Source of the DNA: JAJTFW01 sp046160245
GTDB lineage: Bacteria > Bacteroidota > Bacteroidia > AKYH767-A > OLB10
DNA: 24,628 bases
Assembly: GCA_046160245.1 (NCBI GenBank)
Contig: JBJXGU010000245.1
Span: 1-24,628, forward strand
Direction: 5' to 3'
How positions within the stretch are numbered: the first letter of the stretch is position 1; each line of letters starts with the position of its first letter. Below, one piece after another: positions 1 to 6,179 of this stretch. Below the pieces are notes generated by a model. It had not been told where the DNA came from. It made no database searches and saw nothing but the letters and a program-made list of their open reading frames with translations. A program made the position numbers and the translations under genes.

Positions 1-2
1 AG

Positions 3-323
3 AATCACTGCTATATGCAATTAAGAACCAAGCCCAAGGAAATTAGCAGAGTGGACGCATACGTTATGGAAACTGATGTAGGATTGCATCATGGGGCGGC
101 AAGTACGGAAGAAAAGCAAGAAGAGGAGTTTAAATTGCAACAGATGGAAGAAGCTTTAAAACAACTCGACCCACATCAACAACAATGCATACAACTTTTT
201 TACTTAGAACAAAAATGTTATCAGGAAGTAGCAACCATCACCGGATTTACACTCAATCAAGTCAAAAGCTATATCCAAAATGGCAAACGAAACTTGAAAA
301 TAATAATGCTTAAAAATGAGTAA
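3..323 (+). CDS. ECF-type RNA polymerase sigma factor, 3' part (5' end outside window)
   Basis: C-terminal part of a sigma-70 family (ECF) factor, which would direct RNA polymerase to a small set of promoters. The reading frame is open from base 3, before the first in-window ATG at 15, and the upstream codons (NHCYMQL) look like the end of region 2, so the true start lies outside. What remains is a linker and region 4: a helix around EEALKQLDPHQQQCIQLFYL and then the recognition helix-turn-helix ending SYIQNGKRNLK, a signature of Bacteroidota ECF factors. Its stop overlaps the next gene by 8 bases. That next gene looks like its anti-sigma factor, so the two are probably co-transcribed and translationally coupled. 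Family is confident; target promoters cannot be told. Confidence 0.9.
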   Translation, partial: NHCYMQLRTKPKEISRVDAYVMETDVGLHHGAASTEEKQEEEFKLQQMEEALKQLDPHQQQCIQLFYLEQKCYQEVATITGFTLNQVKSYIQNGKRNLKIIMLKNE

Positions 324-1449
324 CAATATGTCGAACCACCATCATAAATCGCCCTGCTTAAGTAGTCAGGAGATGCTGGATTATACTCAGGGCATATTGA
401 GCACTCATGAACAGCACCTTTTTGAAAAACATTTGTTAGAATGCGAATTTTGTTCCGATGCCCTAGAAGGAATACAATTGATGAACAATCCGAATTCACT
501 TTTAACCATTGAAGAAGAATTAAATTTAGAAATTGACTCCATTACCGCAGAAGAAGATGATGAAGACATAGAAGTAAAAGTTTTATTTCCCTGGAGAATG
601 GCAGCGGCCATTGCACTAATTTTCATAAGTACATTTACGTTATGGGTGGTTATTCCGAAAAATAACATGCAGGAATTAGTGAGTGAAAAATCGGTTGCTT
701 ACCCGGCACCCGCTGAAAATTCATCAGCACCTCCGCAAGAATTTCAGGAAATGCAAGTTGCCAATGAGCAATCTGCACCACAATCAAAAAGTCAAACTCC
801 AACCGTTTTAGAAAGAGAAGTTCCGATCAATGACGCTGTAGTTGAATCACCCGATGAAAAAATGGTAGTAACTGACGAAGCATTCTCTTCTCTTTCAAAA
901 GCCAAATCGAAAGAGGAAAGTAATGCAGCAACCGGTGTAACCGATAATGAAGTAGCTACTGCCCCTCAGGTAAACCAAACTTCTGATAATATGATGTCAG
1001 GAACGATATTAAACGAAAAGTCTGCCGAGCGAAAAAAAGCCGAAGGTCGATTAACTACTTCTACTGCTCAAAAACAAAATGCCGAAGCCCATGATGATTC
1101 TGATAAATTCAATTCGGATGATTTGTATAAAAAAGGAATAACGGAATACAAAAACAAAAAATACTCAGCAGCGATCTACTATTTGGAGCAATGTACCGAC
1201 AAGCCTGAAGCCTTATTTTATTCAGGTGTGAGTTATTTCTTAATGGACAATCCTCATCTTGCATTGAGTACGTTAGTAGAGTATATACGAACAAATGAAT
1301 CCCCGTATCGCGAAGCTTCTTTTTGGTATTTGGGTCTTAGTCATCTTCAACTTAACAATAAAAGTGCTGCTAAGCAATCGTTTGAGAAAGTGCTCCCTTT
1401 TAAAGGAGAATTTGAAAAACAAGCCATTGAAATGTTAAAAAGTCTATAA
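316..1449 (+). CDS. Anti-sigma-like membrane protein with zinc-binding N-terminus and C-terminal TPR region
   Basis: 377-residue protein overlapping the sigma factor gene. The cytoplasmic N-terminus has the H-x3-C-x2-C arrangement of zinc-binding anti-sigma domains (H39, C43, C46), followed by an acidic stretch (about 66-86, rich in D/E). One transmembrane segment lies at about 95-113. A long low-complexity linker rich in E, A, S, T, P and Q (about 115-265) follows. The C-terminus (267-377) is helical, with YKKGITEYKNKKYSAAIYYL and FWYLGLSHLQLNNKSAAKQS matching tetratricopeptide helices. The gene pair and ZAS-like motif suggest that it sequesters the sigma factor at the inner membrane. The TPR part would then be periplasmic and could sense a partner; this is inference. 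Anti-sigma role likely, trigger unknown. A second Met at residue 5 is an alternative start. Confidence 0.75.
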   Translation: MSNNMSNHHHKSPCLSSQEMLDYTQGILSTHEQHLFEKHLLECEFCSDALEGIQLMNNPNSLLTIEEELNLEIDSITAEEDDEDIEVKVLFPWRMAAAIALIFISTFTLWVVIPKNNMQELVSEKSVAYPAPAENSSAPPQEFQEMQVANEQSAPQSKSQTPTVLEREVPINDAVVESPDEKMVVTDEAFSSLSKAKSKEESNAATGVTDNEVATAPQVNQTSDNMMSGTILNEKSAERKKAEGRLTTSTAQKQNAEAHDDSDKFNSDDLYKKGITEYKNKKYSAAIYYLEQCTDKPEALFYSGVSYFLMDNPHLALSTLVEYIRTNESPYREASFWYLGLSHLQLNNKSAAKQSFEKVLPFKGEFEKQAIEMLKSL

Positions 1450-1608
1450 TTACTTTTGCCTTTTAGCGTTTATACCGACGCTCCTATTGAATTAGACCCC
1501 TGAAATAAACTTCTTGATTGAAACTTATTCTATTCAACGATATTAAGTCATTGTAGGTCGGCATAATACAAAGAAATTATTGTGCTATACTATTAATTGA
1601 ATAGGTAT

Positions 1609-1616
1609 TACCTTTG
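1609..1616 (+). promoter_or_regulatory. Putative Bacteroidota -7 promoter element (TACCTTTG)
   Basis: TACCTTTG matches the Bacteroidota -7 consensus TAnnTTTG exactly and ends only 4 bases before the ATG at 1621, so transcription would start at or next to the start codon. No good -33 box is seen at the usual distance; the nearest TTG (1580-1582) is 26 bases upstream, longer than usual. Confidence 0.45.
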
Positions 1617-1620
1617 CACC

Positions 1621-2235
1621 ATGAAAAGTATAGTCTTCGCAATAGCATTTTTTATACCCACCCTACTCTATTCCCAATCTTCAACTAAAGAAGGAAACAC
1701 CTTTCCAAGTGGTGTCTATTTGCATTTAAAAGAATTACAAGAGCAACGTCCGTCTATCCAAATTTCGCAACTTCTGTTCAACGGAGAACAAACAACACAT
1801 GTAAAAAAATGGTTTCGTGGTGACAGTTTATTTTACATGAATGAAAGTAAAATCAAACGAAGTTTATCTTACGATAGCGTTTATGCATTTGTGGATGATG
1901 GCATTTTATACATTCAACGAAAAGGATATGATCATAAAGTAACAGTTGCCGGTCAATTGTGCTATTTTGTGGAAAGCTATCCCATCCGAAGAGCCGCTTC
2001 TGCTCCGGTTTCAACAGAGCGAAACACAGAGACCATTCCTCATTTGCTTGATTTATTTGAAGGAGAATTAGTAGAATATTCAGTAGCTTCCTTAGAAACC
2101 ATTTTAATACTTCGTGATGAGGAATTATACCAAGAATTTATTGCTATAAAGAGCCCGAAAAAACAACGACAAATGTTGATTCGTTTTGTTGAACGATTTA
2201 ATGAGCGTAACCCTCTCACTAAAATTAGCCAGTGA
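1621..2235 (+). CDS. Secreted protein of unknown function (204 aa)
   Basis: I do not recognise a characterised family. The ATG at 1621 is chosen over an in-frame upstream start at 1597 because it directly begins a clean signal peptide (MKSIVFAIAFFIPTLLYSQ, probable cleavage near residue 19-20) and because the TACCTTTG promoter element lies between the two. The mature part has no transmembrane segment and reads as a small mixed alpha/beta domain. It opens with SGVYLHLKELQEQRPS, a type of opening I associate with uncharacterised Bacteroidota exported proteins, and ends in a charged helical tail. The stop codon overlaps the GTG start of the glycosyltransferase gene (GTGA), so the two are coupled. 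An envelope role is only suggested by that neighbour. Confidence 0.7.
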   Translation: MKSIVFAIAFFIPTLLYSQSSTKEGNTFPSGVYLHLKELQEQRPSIQISQLLFNGEQTTHVKKWFRGDSLFYMNESKIKRSLSYDSVYAFVDDGILYIQRKGYDHKVTVAGQLCYFVESYPIRRAASAPVSTERNTETIPHLLDLFEGELVEYSVASLETILILRDEELYQEFIAIKSPKKQRQMLIRFVERFNERNPLTKISQ

Positions 2236-3203
2236 AAATATTAATCATTCAAACTGCTTTTATTGGAGATGTCATCTTGGCGACACCATTGATTCAAGAG
2301 GCTCATCGCTGTTTTCCTCAAGCGCAATTGGATGTATTGGTTCGGAAAGGGAATGAAGGATTGTTGCAAAATTTTTTGGGAATAAGTAATGTCCTCATTT
2401 GGAATAAGCAGACTAACAAGCATAACAACTTATGGAATTTGCTTTTTCAAATTCGAAAAGAGAGATATGATGTTGTGATCAATATTCAACGATTTGCGGC
2501 AACAGGAATTCTCACCGGATTCAGTGAGGCTAAAGATAGAATTGGATTTAAGAAAAATCCTTTTTCGTTTTTATTCACCCAAAAAATCGAGCATGACATT
2601 GATGGTGAAAACGAAATTCATGAAACGGTTCGCAATTTAAGGTTGATGAAATCATTGGGAGGTAATGATAATGTAAAACCCATACTTTATCCTTCTTCGA
2701 GCGATTATGCATCCGTACAATCCTTTAAAACGAAAACCTACTATTGCATTGCGCCTACCTCGGTTTGGTTTACAAAACAAGTTCCTGCCGCTAAATGGCT
2801 GCAGTTGATTTCATCACTTCAGGAAGTAGATAAAGAAGCACTTATTTATCTATTGGGAGGTCCACCCGACAAGAACGAATGTTTAGCCATCGAAGAACTA
2901 GCGAAATACGACAATGTAAAAACGCTTGCTGGTCAATTAAGTTTTTTGCAAACTGCAGCCTTAATGAAAGACGCTAAACGGAATTTTGTGAATGACTCAG
3001 CTCCGATGCATATTGCCTCAGCGATGAATGCTCCAGTAACCGCTTTTTATTGCAGCACAGTTCCGGCTTTTGGATTTGGTCCTTTGTCTGAGGATAAAAA
3101 AATTGTTGAAGTATTAAATTTATCTTGTCGCCCATGTGGTTTACACGGACACAAAGCTTGTCCCGAAGGACATTTTAAATGCGCTTTTGATTTGAAGATG
3201 TAG
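2232..3203 (+). CDS. Glycosyltransferase family 9 (ADP-heptose:LPS heptosyltransferase-like)
   Basis: 323 residues, the usual size for GT9. The N-terminus has the nucleotide-sugar transferase opening IIQTAFIGDVILATPLIQEA. The C-terminal domain carries the GT9 signature FVNDSAPMHIASAMNAPV with D255, followed by a STVPAFGFGP turn. The tail has a cysteine set (C-x2-C-x7-C-x6-C in LSCRPCGLHGHKACPEGHFKC), a pattern I recall from heptosyltransferase II (WaaF) proteins. The enzyme would add a heptose or related sugar to the LPS core or another glycan on the cytoplasmic face of the inner membrane. The GTG start at 2232 overlaps the preceding stop by 4 bases. The exact donor and acceptor cannot be read from the sequence, so no gene symbol is given. 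Confidence 0.85.
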   Translation: MKILIIQTAFIGDVILATPLIQEAHRCFPQAQLDVLVRKGNEGLLQNFLGISNVLIWNKQTNKHNNLWNLLFQIRKERYDVVINIQRFAATGILTGFSEAKDRIGFKKNPFSFLFTQKIEHDIDGENEIHETVRNLRLMKSLGGNDNVKPILYPSSSDYASVQSFKTKTYYCIAPTSVWFTKQVPAAKWLQLISSLQEVDKEALIYLLGGPPDKNECLAIEELAKYDNVKTLAGQLSFLQTAALMKDAKRNFVNDSAPMHIASAMNAPVTAFYCSTVPAFGFGPLSEDKKIVEVLNLSCRPCGLHGHKACPEGHFKCAFDLKM

Positions 3204-3278
3204 ACAACTTACTGATATAGCTTTCTCACTTTACTGAAAGTCATCTTTCTTAGACAGGGCAATTCAAATAGGCAAATA

Positions 3279-3305
3279 GTTTATCAGATTATTGGATTGA
3301 TAAAC
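3279..3305. repeat. 8-bp inverted repeat with 11-base spacer upstream of the YceI gene
   Basis: GTTTATCA (3279-3286) and its exact reverse complement TGATAAAC (3298-3305) are separated by 11 bases. It lies 30 bases before the candidate -33 box of the YceI promoter and is not followed by a T run, so it is more likely a protein-binding site or chance than a terminator. The MarR-family gene downstream is a possible binder, but nothing shows this directly. Confidence 0.35.
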
Positions 3306-3335
3306 AACACATTATCATGTTTTCACAATTAGTTG

Positions 3336-3367
3336 TTGAAACATCTAATGTAGATACACTATATTTA
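3336..3367 (+). promoter_or_regulatory. Putative promoter of the YceI gene
   Basis: A TTG (3336-3338) is followed after 21 bases by TATATTTA (3360-3367), one base from the TAnnTTTG -7 consensus, at spacing normal for Bacteroidota. The start codon at 3384 would give a leader of roughly 10-15 bases. AT-rich background makes chance matches common. Confidence 0.35.
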
Positions 3368-3383
3368 CAAAAAACTTAGAAAC

Positions 3384-3971
3384 ATGAAAAAAATATTGGC
3401 AGTCATTCTACTCTCAAGCTTAAGCTTTGGTGTTAATGCACAAAACATTGTTTGGAATATTGATCCCACTCATACTTCTGTGAAATTCTCAGTAACCCAC
3501 TTAATGGTATCTGAAGTAGAAGGAAATTTCAAAGCTTACAGTGGAAAAGTAGAAAGTCCAAGTACAGATTTTAACAATGGAACCGTTGAATTTTCAATTG
3601 ATGTAAACAGCATCAACACCGAAAGTGCAGATCGTGACAAGCATTTAATGGGAGATGAGTTTTTTAACGCTGCGAAGTATCCAAAAATCATTTTCAAAAG
3701 TACTTCATTCAAAAAAGTGGCTGGAAATAAGTATGAATTAAAAGGTGATTTAACGATTCGCAACATCACGAAGAAAGTAACTTTCGATGTGAAAAATAAT
3801 GGTTTAATGAAAGACCCATGGGGTAATATGAAAGCCGGCTTCAAAGCTTCCACCCAGATCAACCGAAAGGATTATGATTTAAAATGGAGCATGGTTACTG
3901 AAGCAGGTGGCATGGTGGTAAGTGATGAAGTTCAAATTACTGTAAATATTGAGTTATCACAGGCAAAGTAA
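3384..3971 (+). CDS. YceI-family periplasmic lipid-binding protein
   Basis: 195 residues with signal peptide MKKILAVILLSSLSFGVNAQ (cleavage about 20). The mature protein opens with WNIDPTHTSVKFSVTHLMVS, the YceI start (D-x-x-H-S/T-x-x-x-F-x-x-x-H-L/M). It continues with DRDKHLMGDEFFNAAKYPKI and FKSTSFKK, typical strands of this eight-stranded lipocalin-like barrel, and ends with a VQITVNIEL strand. Characterised members bind polyisoprenoid or related long-chain lipids in the periplasm; the ligand here is unknown. Length is normal. It stands as a single-gene unit: gaps of about 180 bases upstream with a candidate promoter, and a strong intrinsic terminator 19 bases after the stop. Confidence 0.92.
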   Translation: MKKILAVILLSSLSFGVNAQNIVWNIDPTHTSVKFSVTHLMVSEVEGNFKAYSGKVESPSTDFNNGTVEFSIDVNSINTESADRDKHLMGDEFFNAAKYPKIIFKSTSFKKVAGNKYELKGDLTIRNITKKVTFDVKNNGLMKDPWGNMKAGFKASTQINRKDYDLKWSMVTEAGGMVVSDEVQITVNIELSQAK

Positions 3972-3990
3972 AAACAATTATTTTCTTGAA

Positions 3991-4020
3991 AGCCTTGGAT
4001 GAAAATCCAAGGCTTTTTTT
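3991..4020 (+). terminator. Rho-independent terminator after the YceI gene
   Basis: A perfect 10-bp stem (AGCCTTGGAT, 3991-4000, with ATCCAAGGCT, 4005-4014) closes a GAAA tetraloop and runs into a T tract (4014-4020). Two A-T pairs can extend the stem on the outside. T tract only on the + side, so it acts on the YceI transcript. Confidence 0.93.
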
Positions 4021-4045
4021 GTTAAATAATAACTAACTTCGTATC

Positions 4046-4516
4046 ATGCCCACGACCATCAAAGATGCTATTCAACAGAAGAAATTTCGGAATGTAAATC
4101 ACCAGGTCCAAGTTAATCTGATTTACACTTCAAATTGGCTTCATAATCAAATCGCAAAAATTTTTAAGAAATATGGCTTAAGTAGTCAACAATACAATGT
4201 ACTCCGCATTTTAAATGGATCTCATCCTAACGCTTTAAATTTAAGTCAAATTAAGTCCAGGATGTTGGATAAGATGAGCGACACGAGTCGGGTTGTTGAG
4301 CGTTTGCGTCTTTCAGGATATTTGACTCGCGTACCCTCTAAGGATGACCGTAGAGAATCGATGATTACCATCACTAAAAAGGGATTGAAATTAGTTGATG
4401 AAATGAGGGCTGATGAAAGTGCGATGGATCAAATTTCTAAAGGATTAACTGCAACGGAATCGGCTCAACTTTGCAAATTATTGGATAAATTTAGGCAAGA
4501 TGATTTCAATGATTAG
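4046..4516 (+). CDS. MarR-family winged-helix transcriptional regulator
   Basis: 156 residues, normal for MarR proteins, which bind palindromic operators as dimers. The helix-turn-helix and wing are clear: LSSQQYNVLRILNGSHP, then LNLSQIKSRMLDKMSDTSRVV (recognition helix), then RLSGYLTRVPSKDDRRESMI, where DDRR is the conserved wing. The last helices (about 120-155) would dimerise. The ATG at 4046 lies just after the terminator of the YceI gene. The DASS transporter follows after about 34 bases on the same strand, so it is the first candidate target, with YceI the second. Whether it acts as repressor or activator, and its ligand, are not readable. Confidence 0.9.
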   Translation: MPTTIKDAIQQKKFRNVNHQVQVNLIYTSNWLHNQIAKIFKKYGLSSQQYNVLRILNGSHPNALNLSQIKSRMLDKMSDTSRVVERLRLSGYLTRVPSKDDRRESMITITKKGLKLVDEMRADESAMDQISKGLTATESAQLCKLLDKFRQDDFND

Positions 4517-4550
4517 TTTCTTTACTCCTTACTAATTTGTATCCAGATTG

Positions 4551-6026
4551 ATGAGTCGCGATGTGATCTCCACTACACCCAATAAAGGTTGGGCTATTAT
4601 TGCGGGTCCGTTGGTTTTTATACTTTTTTGTTTTCTTCCCACTCCACACCCTGCCTCTCCACTCATCATGGTCATGATAGGAATCACCTTTTGGGTGGCC
4701 TTGTGGTGGTTGACAGAAGCTGTTCATATTGCCGTTTCCTCTTTCATCCCTTTTATTCTTCTCCCAGCGAGTGGTATTGCCGACATCAAGGATGTATCTG
4801 CTCAATACATGGACCCAATTTTATTTTTATTCATTGGAGGATTTCTCTTAGCTTTTGCCATAGAAAAGTGGGGCTTACATCGTCGACTCGCCTTGGGAAT
4901 TTTATCATCGACCGGACATAATGCTTCACGTGTACTATTTGGAATTATGCTCAGTGGATTTTTGATTTCCATGTGGATTTCAAATACAGCCACTGTCATG
5001 ATGCTTTTGTCGGCAGTGCTGGCAGTGATCCATCAATTAAAAAAACATATTCCCTGCGAAGAAACACATCGAAAATTATCATCGGCATTGCTGATTGGAC
5101 TTGCCTACTCTGCTAGCATTGGAGGCTTGGGCACCTTAGTAGGCACTCCAACCAATATGATTTTTTACAGAGCGTATAATGAACAATATGCCAGTTCTGA
5201 CCCCATTACTTTTGCAGGATGGATGATTTTTGCATTGCCCTTTGCATTCACTTTGTTGATTTGCGCCTGGTGGTTGATCCGTTTTTTCTTTATTCGTAAA
5301 CTTAATGTAAAGTCATTTGAAACGAGTGGTTTCAAAGCTGAATTTTTACAACTTGGAAAATGGAGCATCGATGAAAAAATTGTAGGAATTATTTTCCTTA
5401 GCACCGCTTTCCTTTGGTTAACCCGTGCCGATTTAGAGATTGGTAGTTTTCACCTGAGAGGATGGACCCATATTTTTCCGCACCCGCTTCAAATTCAAGA
5501 TAGCACCATTGCGATCAGCATGGCTTTGTTACTCTTCTTGATTCCATCTCAAACGGAAAAAGGAAGAGCACTTCTAACTTGGAAAGAGGCTTCTAAACTT
5601 CCTTATGAAATTATTTTACTTTTTGGAAGTGGTTTCGCCTTAGCAAAAGGATTTGAACTTTCAGGACTTGGTACCTGGTTGGCACATCAACTTAACGCCG
5701 TAAATGACTTTCCAATTCTATTGACCATCTTAATAATTTGTGTAATTGTAACCATCATCTCAGAATTTGCTTCCAATGTGGCCAGTATTCAATTGATGAT
5801 GCCCATTTTAATTTCATTACAACTGGTAACAGATTTAGATCCTAAACTACTTTTGGTTCCAGCTGCCTTATCAGCTTCATTGGGTTTTATGCTACCTATT
5901 GCTACAGCCCCTAATACAATAGTCTATTCAAGCGGGCACATCAAAGTTAAAGAAATGGTAATAGTTGGTTTTTTTGTAGATATTGTTGGTATATTACTTA
6001 TTCTTTTATTTTCAAATTGGATGTAG
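4551..6026 (+). CDS. DASS-family (SLC13-like) sodium/carboxylate or anion symporter
   Basis: 491-residue inner-membrane protein with about 11-12 hydrophobic segments. The family's repeat motifs are present: MWISNTATVMML (S144-N145-T146) in the first half with GGLGTLVGTPTNMIF shortly after, and SEFASNVASIQLMMP (S408-N409-V410) in the second half with LPIATAPNTIVYSSGHIKV. In VcINDY the two SNT motifs help form the sodium sites. The second motif reads SNV here, as I recall it does in mammalian SLC13 proteins, so it is not by itself a sign of loss. The likely job is uptake of dicarboxylates, citrate or a similar anion with sodium. ATG at 4551 is preferred to the TTG one codon upstream. The MarR-type gene just upstream may control it. 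Confidence 0.88.
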   Translation: MSRDVISTTPNKGWAIIAGPLVFILFCFLPTPHPASPLIMVMIGITFWVALWWLTEAVHIAVSSFIPFILLPASGIADIKDVSAQYMDPILFLFIGGFLLAFAIEKWGLHRRLALGILSSTGHNASRVLFGIMLSGFLISMWISNTATVMMLLSAVLAVIHQLKKHIPCEETHRKLSSALLIGLAYSASIGGLGTLVGTPTNMIFYRAYNEQYASSDPITFAGWMIFALPFAFTLLICAWWLIRFFFIRKLNVKSFETSGFKAEFLQLGKWSIDEKIVGIIFLSTAFLWLTRADLEIGSFHLRGWTHIFPHPLQIQDSTIAISMALLLFLIPSQTEKGRALLTWKEASKLPYEIILLFGSGFALAKGFELSGLGTWLAHQLNAVNDFPILLTILIICVIVTIISEFASNVASIQLMMPILISLQLVTDLDPKLLLVPAALSASLGFMLPIATAPNTIVYSSGHIKVKEMVIVGFFVDIVGILLILLFSNWM

Positions 6027-6031
6027 AATAA

Positions 6032-6062
6032 TTGCATTTGAAACCTAATACTCATACCTTTA
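6032..6062 (+). promoter_or_regulatory. Putative promoter upstream of the SprB-repeat protein gene
   Basis: TTG (6032-6034), 20 bases, then TACCTTTA (6055-6062), one mismatch to TAnnTTTG. It would give a leader of about 110 bases before the ATG at 6180, in which I see only a weak 5-bp hairpin (GAAAG/CTTTC at about 6132-6146) and a purine-rich AAAGGAA stretch close to the start. Weak candidate. Confidence 0.25.
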
Positions 6063-6179
6063 TTATTATAGTCTTCATGTGTTTCTGAGCGATTCACAAG
6101 AAAAACTTACATATCCATTTATTTACCTAACTGAAAGCTAAACTTTCCGTTATACTAAGTTAAATTAAAGGAAATAGGG

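Noticed and set aside
269..499. Reverse-strand open frame across the sigma/anti-sigma junction
   Set aside because: Lies wholly opposite well-supported coding sequence and matches no known protein. The same holds for other reverse-strand frames, for instance those at 4506-4805, 10160-10471 and 11578-11865.
1465..1484. Possible terminator after the anti-sigma gene (AGCGT...ACGCT)
   Set aside because: Only a 5-bp stem with an 8-base loop and no T run after it.
4551..6026. SNV instead of SNT in the second sodium-site motif of the DASS transporter as a sign of lost sodium coupling
   Set aside because: As I recall, mammalian SLC13 transporters also read SNV in the second motif, so the change is within normal family range.
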